Shown here: piece by piece, positions 14,525 to 23,549 of the stretch
Position numbering within the stretch: the stretch's first letter is position 1
Layout of the letters: each line of letters starts with the position of its first letter
Assembly (NCBI RefSeq): GCF_005503365.1
Contig: NZ_SCML01000057.1
Coordinates: forward strand, 1-40,165
DNA from: Hydrogenophaga sp. 2FB
GTDB taxonomy: Bacteria > Pseudomonadota > Gammaproteobacteria > Burkholderiales > Burkholderiaceae_C
Direction: 5' to 3'
Length of the DNA stretch: 40,165 bases
Translations under genes and position numbers: made by a program
The notes under the pieces: model-generated
Database searches by the model: none
Told to the model about the DNA's origin: nothing
What the model saw: only the letters and a program-made list of their open reading frames with translations

Positions 14525-15158
14525 GGCCGCAACGAAAGCGACGCCAGAAAAAGAAGCGAACGACCTGGCCATGCTGACTTTCCTGTCTGCGCTGGCTGAC
14601 GGCGCCACGGTCGGAGAGGCAACGACCGAGGCGGGAATCAACCGCGCGACGGCGTACCGCTGGAAGGAAAGCGATGCCGAGTTCGCCGCGGCCTGGGATG
14701 AATCGCTGGAGGAGGGCACAGAGCTGCTGGAGCGCGAGGCGGTGCGCCGGGCCGTGCATGGGGTGGAAGAGCCTGTCGTGTACCAGGGCCAGCTCACGCC
14801 GATCTATGAGCACAACCCGGACGGCACGCTGCGCATGGTGGAAACGCGCGAGCGCAACGCCGCGGGCCGCATGGTGACGGTGCAGAAGCCTGTGCAGGCC
14901 GTGGACGCCGAGGGCAACCCGCGATTCCTGACCATCCGCAAGCCCAGCGACACGCTGATGATCTTCATGCTGAAGAGCCGGCGCCCGAACACCTACAGGG
15001 AGCGCGGCAGCATCGACCACACGAGCGGAGGCAAGCCACTGGCGCCGGCCGTAGCAGCTGGTGGCGTGCTGGTGGTGCCGGGGATCATGGCCGACGCTGC
15101 GGCATGGACGAAGGCGGTCAGCGACGCCACGCCGGCCGATGAGAAAGGCGGAGCATGA
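14514..15158 (+). CDS. Terminase small subunit
   Basis: This 214-residue protein begins with basic residues and then a helix-turn-helix (about 25-50, VGEATTEAGINRATAYRWKE), as in phage terminase small subunits that recognise the pac or cos site. A helical middle for oligomerisation follows, then a segment ending TLMIFMLKSRRPNTYRER that is typical of beta-proteobacterial phage TerS proteins. It precedes the large subunit, separated by one small gene. It should form a ring that docks the packaging motor on phage DNA. Confidence 0.87.
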   Translation: MGRKAATKATPEKEANDLAMLTFLSALADGATVGEATTEAGINRATAYRWKESDAEFAAAWDESLEEGTELLEREAVRRAVHGVEEPVVYQGQLTPIYEHNPDGTLRMVETRERNAAGRMVTVQKPVQAVDAEGNPRFLTIRKPSDTLMIFMLKSRRPNTYRERGSIDHTSGGKPLAPAVAAGGVLVVPGIMADAAAWTKAVSDATPADEKGGA

Positions 15159-15448
15159 GCCGCCTCAACATCCGCTGCTGCTGTCAGCCCGAGAAGGTTT
15201 TGGGCTCGCTGCCGTGGTCCGGCTGGCCCGCCAATCAAAACGGTCTGTACCGCCGCTTCCTGCTGGAGCCGACAGGGGAGCTAAACCCGTGCTCGCGTCT
15301 TGAGACCGTGGTCGTCGAGATCAGGCGTTTCTACGAACCCGACGCACCCGAGAAAGAGTGGGCGATCTACGGTGACGACAGGCCCATCGAGTTCTGGCAG
15401 CGCATACGCGGCTACCTGCCGCCCCAGCAGCCCGGCCTGCGTGGATGA
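15155..15448 (+). CDS. Small protein between terminase subunits, unknown function
   Basis: This 97-residue protein opens with a triple-Cys sequence (MSRLNIRCCCQPEKVLG) and has a mixed aromatic/acidic body. It overlaps both terminase genes by 4 bases (ATGA). Similar Cys-rich small proteins occur in this slot in other beta-proteobacterial phages. It could help packaging, but no motif shows how. Confidence 0.68.
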   Translation: MSRLNIRCCCQPEKVLGSLPWSGWPANQNGLYRRFLLEPTGELNPCSRLETVVVEIRRFYEPDAPEKEWAIYGDDRPIEFWQRIRGYLPPQQPGLRG

Positions 15449-16902
15449 TCCTGCCCCCACCGCTGCCCCCAATCGCCTGGAAGCCGCACCCCGGAAGCCA
15501 GACGCTGTTCCTCGCCTGCCCGGTGTTCGAATGCCTGTACGAGGGCACGCGCGGCCCAGGCAAGACCGATGCCCTGCTGATGTCCTTCGCCCAGTTCGTG
15601 GGCCGCGGTTTTGGCGCAGAGTGGCGCGGCATCCTGTTCCGGGAGACCTACAAGCAGCTGGCCGACGTGGTGAAGAAGAGCAAGCGGTGGTTCCGCAAGT
15701 TCTTCCCCAACGCCCGCTTCCTGGAGAGCCACGCGGACTACAAATGGATCTTCCCGGGCGGCGAAGAGCTGCTGCTGCGCGTGGGCGTGAAGGAAGACGA
15801 CTACTGGGACTACCACGGCCATGAATACCCGTGGATCGGCTTCGAAGAGCTGACCAACTGGCGCGACCTGAACTTCTTCGAGATGATGCAGTCGTGTTGC
15901 CGCAGCTCGGTGCCGGGTATGCCGCGCATGGTGCGCGCCACGTGCAATCCCTACGGGCGCGGGCATGCGGCAGTGAAAGAGCGGTATCGCCTGGGCCGCA
16001 TGGGCGTGCCACCTGGAACCATCATGCGCGACGGTGCCACGGGCCGCGAGCGCACCTATGTGCATGGCGACATCCGCGAGAACACCACGCTCCTGGCCAG
16101 CGATCCGGATTACATGGCGACGCTGGAGGGCACGAAAGACCCGAACCGGCGCAAGGCCTGGCTGTATGGCGATTGGGACATCCACATCGGCGCGTTCTTG
16201 GAGGGCGCCTGGGATGCCGAGAAACACATCGTCAAGCCATTTGTCATCCCCGCGCACTGGAAGCTGTGGCAGGCCATGGACTGGGGATATGCCAAGCCCT
16301 ACGCCGTCGGCTGGTTCGCCAAGGACCCAGAGGGCAAGACCTACCTCTGGCGCGAGCTGTACGGCATCGCCAAGGACGACAAGGGCCGCATGCTGGCCAA
16401 CACCGGCACCAAGGAAACGCCCGACAAGGTGGCCGCCCGGATCCTGGCACGCGAGGCGCACGACTCGCGGCTGGGCTACGACATCAGCCTGCGCCTGACC
16501 GGGCCCGACCTCTTCGCGAAGGGCGGCGCGCAGTACGGGGCACAGAACACCCACAGCCAGACCTTCCGCCGCGCGGGCCTCAACTTCCGCCCGTGGTGGG
16601 CGGGCCCAGGCAGCCGCAAGGCCGGCGCCATGCTGGTGAAGCAGGCGCTGGAGCTGGACGAGCTGGCCATCTTCGCCAGCTGCGAGCACACCATCCGCAC
16701 GGTGCCTTCCATCGAGCCGGACCCGGATGACCCGGACGACGTCGACACCGAGGCCGAGGACCACGCCTTCGACATGCTCAAGGCCGGGCTCATGCGGCGC
16801 ACCGCCACACCGAGCGCGAAGGACGCCAACGACAGCCCAGATCCGGCCACGGCAGGCGGTGCCAGGGTGCTGGAGGACGGCCGCCACGAGGTCGCGCGCT
16901 GA
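15445..16902 (+). CDS. Terminase large subunit
   Basis: This 485-residue packaging motor has an N-terminal ATPase with Walker A GTRGPGKT (34-41) and Walker B followed by the catalytic acid in PWIGFEE (129-135). The C-terminal RNase H-like nuclease has its first metal-binding Asp near residue 278 (WQAMDWGYAKPYAV) and a likely last Asp in AEDHAFDMLKAG. It pumps DNA into the prohead through the portal and cuts the concatemer. The start ATG overlaps the previous stop. All key elements are present. Confidence 0.94.
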   Translation: MILPPPLPPIAWKPHPGSQTLFLACPVFECLYEGTRGPGKTDALLMSFAQFVGRGFGAEWRGILFRETYKQLADVVKKSKRWFRKFFPNARFLESHADYKWIFPGGEELLLRVGVKEDDYWDYHGHEYPWIGFEELTNWRDLNFFEMMQSCCRSSVPGMPRMVRATCNPYGRGHAAVKERYRLGRMGVPPGTIMRDGATGRERTYVHGDIRENTTLLASDPDYMATLEGTKDPNRRKAWLYGDWDIHIGAFLEGAWDAEKHIVKPFVIPAHWKLWQAMDWGYAKPYAVGWFAKDPEGKTYLWRELYGIAKDDKGRMLANTGTKETPDKVAARILAREAHDSRLGYDISLRLTGPDLFAKGGAQYGAQNTHSQTFRRAGLNFRPWWAGPGSRKAGAMLVKQALELDELAIFASCEHTIRTVPSIEPDPDDPDDVDTEAEDHAFDMLKAGLMRRTATPSAKDANDSPDPATAGGARVLEDGRHEVAR

Positions 16903-16916
16903 TCACTTTTCGGCGT
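16901..16916 (+). promoter_or_regulatory. Late-region motif, copy 1 (upstream of portal)
   Basis: GATCACTTTTCGGCGT begins inside the terL stop codon region and lies 52 bases before the portal ATG. The first 14 bases are identical to the copy at 32424 and differ by one base from the copy at 35270; a shortened copy is at 20166. It does not resemble a sigma-70 promoter. The role is inferred from recurrence only. Confidence 0.55.
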
Positions 16917-16968
16917 GTCCAAGGGCGTCGCGGCCCACAGTTCCGCCGAACTGATCAGGACCATCGCC

Positions 16969-19014
16969 ATGCAGCAACCCCTTGACGCTCCACCGCCCAG
17001 CGTGAACCCCGCCTCGATGGAGGCGCCCAACCAGACCAGCACCGATCCACAGGCCGACCCTCTGGTGAAGACCTGGATGAACCGCGTGCGTGCGTCCGAA
17101 AAGCACTGGAGCACCTTCCACAAGCGCGTCGCCCACAACCGCAAGCTGGTGCGTGGCATCGACGACACGGCCGATGCCGACACTCCTGCGTACAACAAGC
17201 AGCGCGCCAACCTGATCGCCTCGACGATCTCCGTCGTGCTGTCCAAGGTCTACGCCAAGAACCCGGAGATGTCGGGCGAGCCCACGAACAAGTCGCGCCC
17301 GCTGCGCCTGTTTGCCGACACCGTGAGCACGGTCACCCAGACCACTCTGGAAGATGCCAAGCTCAAGCAGAAGGCCAAGCGCGCGGTGAAGGCGGCCATG
17401 ACCTGCAGCTTTGGTGTCGTCAAGGGTCAGTGGCAGCGCGACATGAAAGTTGACCCGATCATCAAGGCGAGGATCGAAGACACCCAGGACAACCTGGCAC
17501 ACATCGATTCCCTGTTGGCCGAGATCGAAGACCCGGAGCAGCGCGGTGACCAAGAGGCGAAGAAGCGAGAGCTGGAGCAGGCAATCGCTGGCCTGGAAGC
17601 GAAGCGCGAGGTGGTCGCCGCCGAGGGCTTCGTAATCGACATGGTGCGCACCGAGCGCCTGTTGCCCGATGAGGCCGTTGAGGACATTTGGGACTACGCG
17701 TCCGGCGACTGGTTGATTGAGAAGATCCCGATGCGCAAGTCGAAGGCGCGAGGGCAATTCCCCGATGTGGCAGACCTGATTGACCGCGCCACCACGTTCA
17801 AAGTTGGCAAGGACATGACGGACGACACGCCGCGCCGCGGCATGTACGCCGGTGCCACGTTGGTCGCTGGTGGCGATGACCCCATGGTGATGGTGTACGA
17901 GGCCTGGAGCAAGGTCGACAACACGGTCTACACCATGATTGCAGGCATCGAATCGAGGTTCGCACGCCAGCCCTACCACCCCGAGCGCCTGGGCGAGCGC
18001 TGGTATCCCTATTTCCTCCTGCCGTTCCAGTCGGTCGACGGCGAGTTCGTTGCGCAGAGCATGGTTGACGTGCTGGAGAAGCTGCAGGACGAACACAACG
18101 AGACGCGCGACAAGTTCGCCGAGGTGCGCCGCAACGTCCGCCCCCACTTCATCGCAAGCGCCGCCGCCAATGAGAAGTCGCTCCGCAAGGTGGTGATCCC
18201 GGGAATCGGGGAGGTGGTGACGCTCGACACGGGCGACCTTCCCATCGACCAATTCCTCAAGCAGGGAACTCAGCTAACGATCGACCCCGCGGTGTATGAC
18301 ACCAGTCCGATTCGCAACGACTGGGAGATGGTGTCAGGCCTGCAGGACGCCGCGCGCTCCGTGGTGGTGCAGGCCAAGACCGCCACCGAGGCGGCCATTT
18401 CCGACCAGTCGCTCGCCGCGCGCGTGGCCGAGTTCCGCGACCAGATCGAGGACTGGCTCACCGAGATCGCGCAGTTCGCCAGCGAGGTGTGCCTGCTGTC
18501 CATGACGCCGGCCATGGTGGAAACCATCATGGGCCCGAACCCGCCACCGCCCGAGCCGCCGAATCCAATCTTGGCGATCGCCAGCCAGGCGATGGGCACG
18601 CCGATGCCGCCGACAGAGCCGCCCCAACCGCCGGCCTACGAGTGGCCCAAGCAGTCCACGCCGGACACGGTCTTCAACCTGATCAACATGAAGATCCGGG
18701 CCGGCTCCACCGCCGCGCCGAACAAGCTCCAGGCGCAGGAGACGTGGACGCGCGCGCTGCCGCTTATTCGCGAGATGGTGATGGCCATCCGCCAGATCGA
18801 CTCCATGGGCGGCGACAGCGAGCCCGAGCGCGAGCTGGTGCGCGAGACCGCTGCGCGCTTCGACGAGACCATCGACGTCGACCGATTCCTTCCGCCCAAG
18901 CCAGCGCCGCAGATGGCAGCGCCAGCGCCTGGGCTTCCCCCGATTCCCGGTGCACAGCCGGGCATGCCGATGCCGGGCGGCCCAGTCCCGGCCACTCCTG
19001 CCACCCTGCAGTAG
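16969..19014 (+). CDS. Portal protein
   Basis: This 681-residue protein forms the dodecameric ring at the capsid vertex through which DNA enters and leaves. The size, the place right after terL, and an extended helical core suit podovirus portals. The core carries long charged helices at about 160-230 (KRELEQAIAGLEAKREVVAA). The C-terminus (about 520-681) is Pro/Gly/Met-rich with PPP runs, probably a flexible barrel or tail. I used the ATG at 16969, preceded by a CAGGA box, in place of the longer GTG frame. Function is assigned by size and position. Confidence 0.87.
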   Translation: MQQPLDAPPPSVNPASMEAPNQTSTDPQADPLVKTWMNRVRASEKHWSTFHKRVAHNRKLVRGIDDTADADTPAYNKQRANLIASTISVVLSKVYAKNPEMSGEPTNKSRPLRLFADTVSTVTQTTLEDAKLKQKAKRAVKAAMTCSFGVVKGQWQRDMKVDPIIKARIEDTQDNLAHIDSLLAEIEDPEQRGDQEAKKRELEQAIAGLEAKREVVAAEGFVIDMVRTERLLPDEAVEDIWDYASGDWLIEKIPMRKSKARGQFPDVADLIDRATTFKVGKDMTDDTPRRGMYAGATLVAGGDDPMVMVYEAWSKVDNTVYTMIAGIESRFARQPYHPERLGERWYPYFLLPFQSVDGEFVAQSMVDVLEKLQDEHNETRDKFAEVRRNVRPHFIASAAANEKSLRKVVIPGIGEVVTLDTGDLPIDQFLKQGTQLTIDPAVYDTSPIRNDWEMVSGLQDAARSVVVQAKTATEAAISDQSLAARVAEFRDQIEDWLTEIAQFASEVCLLSMTPAMVETIMGPNPPPPEPPNPILAIASQAMGTPMPPTEPPQPPAYEWPKQSTPDTVFNLINMKIRAGSTAAPNKLQAQETWTRALPLIREMVMAIRQIDSMGGDSEPERELVRETAARFDETIDVDRFLPPKPAPQMAAPAPGLPPIPGAQPGMPMPGGPVPATPATLQ

Positions 19015-19020
19015 GACACC

Positions 19021-20148
19021 ATGATCATTCACAAACTCATCCGACGATTCTTTAACGACGAACCCGGCGCGGCTGGCGGCGGCTCCGCTGCTCCACCGCC
19101 AGCACCGGCCCCGGAAGCCGAGGCGCCCGCTGCCGCGCCGGCAGAAGCGACTGCAGCCGCACCCGCTCCCGCTCCTGACGCCGCCGCCGACCCCTTCGAA
19201 GGCCTGGGCACGCTGCTCGATGCCGTAGGCACAGATGAAGCCGGAGCACCTGCAGCTGCTCCTGCGCCAGCTGTAGCACCTGCTGCCCCGGCCGCGCCTG
19301 CGCCTGCACCAGTGGCCGCCGCGCCGGTCGCCCCTCCTGCTCCCGCCGCACCCGGCCAGGTGGACCTCACGCCGCCTGAGAACATGAGCGAGCGCGCGAA
19401 AGCACGCTGGGCCGATCTCACGGAGCGCGTGAAGGTGGTGCCAGAGCTGGAGCGCCGAGCCACCGAAGCCACCCAGCAACTCGACAGCGTTCGCCGCATG
19501 GTCACCGACAGCGGCCTGGCGCCCGAGGAGTTCGGCACCGTGCTCAACCTGGGCAAGCTGTACAAGTCCAACGACCCGAAGGACCTGCAGACCGCGCTGC
19601 AGCAGATCGAAGGCCTGCGCGCAGACATTGCCACGCGCCTGGGCACCGAGGTGGCCGGCATTGACCTGCTGGCCCAGCACCCGGACCTGAAGCAGCGCGT
19701 GGAGGGCATGACGCTGTCGCGCGAGGACGCGCTGGAGATGGTCCGCCTGCGCACGCAGAACCAGACGGCCCAGCGCTCGCAGGACCAGAGCCGCGAGTTC
19801 CAGCAGTTCCAGGTCACGGTGCAACAGGCGGCCCAGCAGATGGATGCAACGCTCGAGCAGCGCAAGCACCAGCCGGGGCACGAGGCCAAGGTGGCGTTCA
19901 TCAAGGGCCAGCTGGCCGACCCGGTGAAGCTGCAGCAGTTCGTGACGACGTACGAGCCGCACCAATGGCAGGCGGCCGTGCTGATGATGTACGACGCCTT
20001 CAGCCCGCCGGCAGCGCCTGCACCTGCGGCAGCGCCATCTCCGCAGCCGCTGCGCCCCGGCAACGTGTCCAGCGGCGCGCGGATCGCCACGCAGCCCACG
20101 AACGCCATGGACGCGGTCCAGAGCGCGTTCGCAGCCGCGGGCCTGTGA
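19021..20148 (+). CDS. Scaffolding-like capsid assembly protein
   Basis: This 375-residue protein has an Ala/Pro-rich low-complexity N-terminal third (about 15-120). A long acidic helical, coiled-coil-like middle (about 125-300) and a short second Pro/Ala-rich segment near the end follow. This composition and its place between portal and major capsid protein are those of podovirus scaffolding proteins, which shape the prohead and then leave. No protease motif is visible, so it is probably not a fused protease. It starts 6 bases after the portal stop. Confidence 0.78.
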   Translation: MIIHKLIRRFFNDEPGAAGGGSAAPPPAPAPEAEAPAAAPAEATAAAPAPAPDAAADPFEGLGTLLDAVGTDEAGAPAAAPAPAVAPAAPAAPAPAPVAAAPVAPPAPAAPGQVDLTPPENMSERAKARWADLTERVKVVPELERRATEATQQLDSVRRMVTDSGLAPEEFGTVLNLGKLYKSNDPKDLQTALQQIEGLRADIATRLGTEVAGIDLLAQHPDLKQRVEGMTLSREDALEMVRLRTQNQTAQRSQDQSREFQQFQVTVQQAAQQMDATLEQRKHQPGHEAKVAFIKGQLADPVKLQQFVTTYEPHQWQAAVLMMYDAFSPPAAPAPAAAPSPQPLRPGNVSSGARIATQPTNAMDAVQSAFAAAGL

Positions 20149-20447
20149 TCGCGCAGGCCGCCCGCGTCACTTTTTGGCCGGGCGGCTTGACACGCGGCCG
20201 ACACTCCGTCCCGCAGTCGCAGCAGAGGTAAGTCGTGAGCCGGGTTCGCAGCCGGCACCTCAGATGCGACGCACACGCCGGGGAATGTCGCATGTACGAA
20301 GGGTTCGCGTCCTTCAGCACCTTGCAGGTGCCGTCCACTAGGTTGAAGCCGAGGTCACCGCCGGCAGGACAGCACCAGCAAAAAGCCTCGACCACAGGGT
20401 GCGGTGGATGGCGTGCAGAGCTTTAACCACTTTGCACAGGAGGCTTC
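20149..20447. other. 300-base gap with hairpin and late-region motif
   Basis: No convincing plus-strand gene is seen between scaffold and capsid genes. A perfect 8-bp stem, GCCGCCCG (20157-20164) with CGGGCGGC (20179-20186), encloses a 14-base loop holding GTCACTTTTTGGC, a shortened copy of the late-region motif. On the minus strand an open frame (20160-20395, starting GTG) codes for a Cys-rich peptide (FCWCCPAGGD and LCCDCGTEC) with ten cysteines in about 70 residues; it might be a small zinc protein or chance. The capsid ribosome-binding site AGGAGG is at 20438-20443. Confidence 0.5.
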
Positions 20448-21497
20448 ATGCCCATTTCCGCACCTGACCTCGCAACGGTCACCGTCGCCGCGCTCGACAA
20501 CTACATGCGCAACCGCCCGGTCGATCAGATCGGCACCGAACGACCCTTCATCAAGGCCCTCATGGGCAAGAAGAAGACCCTGCTGCCCGCTCGCCAATTC
20601 TCCGTGGAGACCGTGCGCGAAGGCTACGGCAGCAACTTCGCCTGGTCCTTCGGCGAGACCGCTCGGACCTTCAACAAGCGTTCCACCGCCGCGCAAGCGC
20701 AGTTCCCGTGGCGCGTTGCCCTGGACGGCCTGTACCTCGACTGGGACATGCTGTTCTCCGCGGGCATCCGTGTCGATCCGGATCCTGCCAGCAAGGGCAA
20801 GCTGGTGCTGGAGCCCAACGAGAAGGTCATCCTCTACAACATCCTGACCGAGCACATGGAATCGCTCGAGCTCGGTTTCGTCGAGAAGCTGGACATCGAG
20901 CTGCACCGTGACGGCACGGCCAGCACGGATGCGGTGGTGGGCCTGGATGCGCTGATCTCGCGCACCCCGGCCGTGGGCACCGTGGGCGGCTTGAACGCGG
21001 CCACGAAGGCCTACTGGCGCAACTACTTCGCGGGCGCGGTGGCGACCAACGCCCTGCGCGCGACGATGGAAGCCGCCTGGCGCTCGTGCATCCGCAACGG
21101 CGGCGCGCCGGACTTCATCCTGGCCGGCTCGACCTTCATCGACGCTTACGCCAGCATCCTCACGCTGACTCAGAACACCGAGGCGGGCAAGCCCAAGACG
21201 ATCGACGTGTCCACCGGTACCGGCGCTCGCACGGGTCTGTACTTCAAGGGCGTGGAGATCATCTGGGATCCGGTGTTCAGCGTGCTCGACACCCTGGAAG
21301 CGCCCGTGGCGGCCAACCTCTGGGAAAAGCGCTGCTACTTCATCAACACCAAGCACCTCAAGTACGAGGACGACGAGATGGCGGTCTACAACCCGACCCC
21401 GCCTCACAACGTGCGCGCGACCTATGCGTCGCTGGACCTGCGGTGCGCCATGAAGGTGAACCGCCGCAACGGTCACGCGGTCATCGTCGCCGCCTGA
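20448..21497 (+). CDS. Major capsid protein
   Basis: This 349-residue protein is in the HK97-fold size range and position. It is the most regular long gene after the scaffold and is the only one in the region with a perfect AGGAGG ribosome-binding site, as expected for the most abundant virion protein. The sequence has an extended N-arm, an E-loop-like beta region around 60-90 and a P-domain helix. A C-terminal part ends in basic residues (MKVNRRNGHAVIVAA). It appears similar to BPP-1-type podovirus capsid proteins. A terminator follows at once. Confidence 0.88.
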   Translation: MPISAPDLATVTVAALDNYMRNRPVDQIGTERPFIKALMGKKKTLLPARQFSVETVREGYGSNFAWSFGETARTFNKRSTAAQAQFPWRVALDGLYLDWDMLFSAGIRVDPDPASKGKLVLEPNEKVILYNILTEHMESLELGFVEKLDIELHRDGTASTDAVVGLDALISRTPAVGTVGGLNAATKAYWRNYFAGAVATNALRATMEAAWRSCIRNGGAPDFILAGSTFIDAYASILTLTQNTEAGKPKTIDVSTGTGARTGLYFKGVEIIWDPVFSVLDTLEAPVAANLWEKRCYFINTKHLKYEDDEMAVYNPTPPHNVRATYASLDLRCAMKVNRRNGHAVIVAA

Positions 21498-21503
21498 TGA
21501 ACG

Positions 21504-21531
21504 AAGGGGCCGGCCAAGTGCTGGCCCCTTT
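21504..21531 (+). terminator. Hairpin terminator after the capsid gene
   Basis: AAGGGGCCGGC (21504-21514) pairs with GCTGGCCCCTT (21520-21530), one G-T pair, around a 5-base loop, followed by a short T run. It lies 6 bases past the capsid stop. The weak T tract suggests partial termination, which would lower expression of downstream genes relative to capsid. Confidence 0.72.
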
Positions 21532-21562
21532 GCCCTGATTCCTCAACCTTTCGGAGATACAC

Positions 21563-21988
21563 ATGAACTTGCTCATTGCCATGGTCGCCCTCACCATCAC
21601 GCGCGACCCCATGACCATCCTGCCGCGCGAAGTGCCGGCCCACGAAGTGCCCATCGCACAAGCCATCTTTGGCGAGGACAACGTGGAGGTGCACGGCCCT
21701 GTGGAAGGGCAGCGCGTCGAACTCGACATCACGCAGGAGCCGGACCGCCTGAAGGCGAAGTACGGCGAAGAGGCGGTCGCCGCTGCTTACGGCGTGAACT
21801 ACAAGGCTGCGATCTCCAAGGCCTGCAAGGAAAACGGCATCGAAGCCGCAGGCGCACCGGTCGACTTGGCCGACATGACCAAGGCCCAGTTGCTGGAGCA
21901 CGCCGCCGCCGTTGGCGTGACGGTGGACCCCGCCGCCACCAAGGCCAAGATCATCGAGGCCATCGAAGCCGCTGGCGCACCGGCCTGA
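21563..21988 (+). CDS. Head-associated protein with C-terminal HeH/SAP-like motif
   Basis: This 141-residue protein is acidic. Its N-terminal half contains ILPREVPAHEVPIAQAIFG. The last 35 residues (DMTKAQLLEHAAAVGVTVDP and the helix after it) form a helix-extended loop-helix like the HeH/LEM/SAP motif found at the ends of phage head and tail proteins. It is directly after the capsid terminator, in the place of a decoration or head-completion protein. CGGAGAT serves as ribosome-binding site. Confidence 0.68.
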   Translation: MNLLIAMVALTITRDPMTILPREVPAHEVPIAQAIFGEDNVEVHGPVEGQRVELDITQEPDRLKAKYGEEAVAAAYGVNYKAAISKACKENGIEAAGAPVDLADMTKAQLLEHAAAVGVTVDPAATKAKIIEAIEAAGAPA

Positions 21989-22015
21989 TCTTCAACCAGC
22001 ACCACCGGACCGACC

Positions 22016-22846
22016 ATGCCCCATGTAATTGCCGACCGAGTGCTGGAGGCCAGCACATCCTCTGGATCTGGCCCCTTCACCTTGGCCGGGGCGGTGCTGG
22101 GCTTTCGATCCTTCGCCATCGTTTGCGCACTCGCCGACACGGTGCCCTACTACATCGAGGCTGTCGATGACCAGGGCCGACCGACCGGCGAATACGAATT
22201 CGGCCTTGGCACCTATTCCGCGGCCAACCAGCTCACCCGCACGACCATCCGGGGGTCATCCAATGGCGGCCTGGCGGTGAGCTTCGCCGCGGGCAACAAG
22301 CTGGTCGGCCTGGGTGTGCCGGCGCCAAACACGGCCCAGACGCGTCAGGAGTGGCGCACCGCGTTGGGTCTCACGACGCTCGGCAACTCGCTTGCCACGG
22401 TCGCCGACCAGGCCGCGCTGCAGGTCCTCGTAGGGCTCGATCAGCTGGCGCGGCCCGGTGATGTGAAACCCACCGCGAGGGACACCGCGGAGAGCGGCTG
22501 GATGATCCTGCCAACGGCACCGTCGAACGTCTCGCGCGTCACCTATGCGAGCCTGTTCGCCGCCATCGGCACGAAGTGGGGCGCGGGGGATGGCGCCACC
22601 ACCTTCGGCCTGCCGTATGTGCCCGAGGGCCATGCCGTGCTCAACACCGTTGCCGGCGTGGGCACTGCCACCGTCGGTGAGGTGATCTCCCACTCCCACA
22701 CGATCAATCCCGTTGGCGGCTCTGCCCAAGCACAGTCCGGCCCGAACTTCACGGCGGTTACTGCTGGCGCGACCAGCTCTGGGGCCACCGGTGGCTCCGC
22801 CAACCTTCCCGCGGGTGTGAAGTTCCGCTGGCTCATCAAACTCTGA
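22016..22846 (+). CDS. Tail collar-domain fibre protein
   Basis: This 276-residue protein has an N-terminal domain (about 1-105, with FGLGTYSAANQLTRTTI) of a kind often found at the base of phage fibres. A linker precedes a collar domain at about 160-215 (GWMILPTAP, YASLFAAIGTKWGAGDG, TFGLPYVPEG), the pattern of the phage tail-collar family. The Gly/Ser/Ala-rich end may form the distal tip. It probably helps host recognition or tail attachment. Its location between head and connector genes, away from the other fibre genes, resembles BPP-1-like phages, where the tropism gene is in the structural operon. Confidence 0.78.
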   Translation: MPHVIADRVLEASTSSGSGPFTLAGAVLGFRSFAIVCALADTVPYYIEAVDDQGRPTGEYEFGLGTYSAANQLTRTTIRGSSNGGLAVSFAAGNKLVGLGVPAPNTAQTRQEWRTALGLTTLGNSLATVADQAALQVLVGLDQLARPGDVKPTARDTAESGWMILPTAPSNVSRVTYASLFAAIGTKWGAGDGATTFGLPYVPEGHAVLNTVAGVGTATVGEVISHSHTINPVGGSAQAQSGPNFTAVTAGATSSGATGGSANLPAGVKFRWLIKL

Positions 22847-22853
22847 GACTGCC

Positions 22854-23549
22854 ATGAGCACCCTGCCGCCCGCCCAGACCTTCTCCAGCATGCTCAGCAC
22901 GCTGCGCAGCCGCTGCGGTCTGCACGCCACGCTGGGCAACGCACCAGCGCTCAACGACATCCTGACCGAGGCCAACGACTACGTCTATGACCAGCTCGAC
23001 GATGGCCTGCCCATGACGTCGATCATCACGCTCTCGGCTGACGTCGCAGAGTACCCATGGGATTCCGATGAGGCGGAGCCGATTGCCCGGGGAAGTGTGC
23101 AGACGGTTTGGATCGAGCAGGGCGATTCAGAGCGTGTGCCGCTTCCCCAGGGCATCAATCACGCCATGCGCGCCGACCAGTCGCTGCGCGCCATCCCGCA
23201 GCGCTACGACTCGCGCTTCGTGGACGGCATCTTCTCGCTGGAAGTGTGGCCCATCCCAGACCAGACCTACCGCCTGTTCATCGATCACAACCGCGTGCTG
23301 ACGCGCTTCACGCAGCCCACCGACAAGCCCAGCTGCCCGTCCCGCCTGGTGCTGGGCTACGCGGTCGCCCTGGGCAAGGCCCACTACGGCAAGGCAGATG
23401 CGGACACCGCGGGCCAGTCCTTCAAGACCATGCTCTACAAGGCCAAGGTCAAGCAGAAGGAAAACCGGCGCTACCTGCCGCCGACGGCCTGTGATCCTGG
23501 CCGGCCGCGCGTGGTGGCCACGGCCAACGGCTTCAGGCAGGTGGGCTGA
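22854..23549 (+). CDS. Head-to-tail connector / adaptor protein
   Basis: This 231-residue protein is probably the connector that sits under the portal (P22 gp4 / T7 gp11 class). The N-terminal helix bundle (about 10-55) is followed by a beta-rich domain with RYDSRFVDGIFSLEVWPIPDQ-like strands that are characteristic of these adaptors. A helical, basic C-terminus (KVKQKENRRYLPP) follows. The gene is directly followed by the nozzle gene with a TGATG overlap, which is the usual connector-nozzle pair of podoviruses. The assignment is by pattern and order. Confidence 0.78.
   Translation: MSTLPPAQTFSSMLSTLRSRCGLHATLGNAPALNDILTEANDYVYDQLDDGLPMTSIITLSADVAEYPWDSDEAEPIARGSVQTVWIEQGDSERVPLPQGINHAMRADQSLRAIPQRYDSRFVDGIFSLEVWPIPDQTYRLFIDHNRVLTRFTQPTDKPSCPSRLVLGYAVALGKAHYGKADADTAGQSFKTMLYKAKVKQKENRRYLPPTACDPGRPRVVATANGFRQVG

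Noticed and set aside
18334..19965. Minus-strand open frame of 543 codons opposite portal and scaffold
   Set aside because: Low-complexity Arg/Gly/Leu mirror frame of the Ala/Pro-rich scaffold.
20235..20426. 63-codon plus-strand frame before the capsid gene
   Set aside because: It lacks a ribosome-binding site, and its codon use and composition are unlike the neighbours; kept only as part of the described gap.
21563..22860. Diversity-generating retroelement as in BPP-1-like phages
   Set aside because: No reverse transcriptase, Avd-like gene or template/variable repeat pair is visible near the fibre genes or elsewhere in the window.
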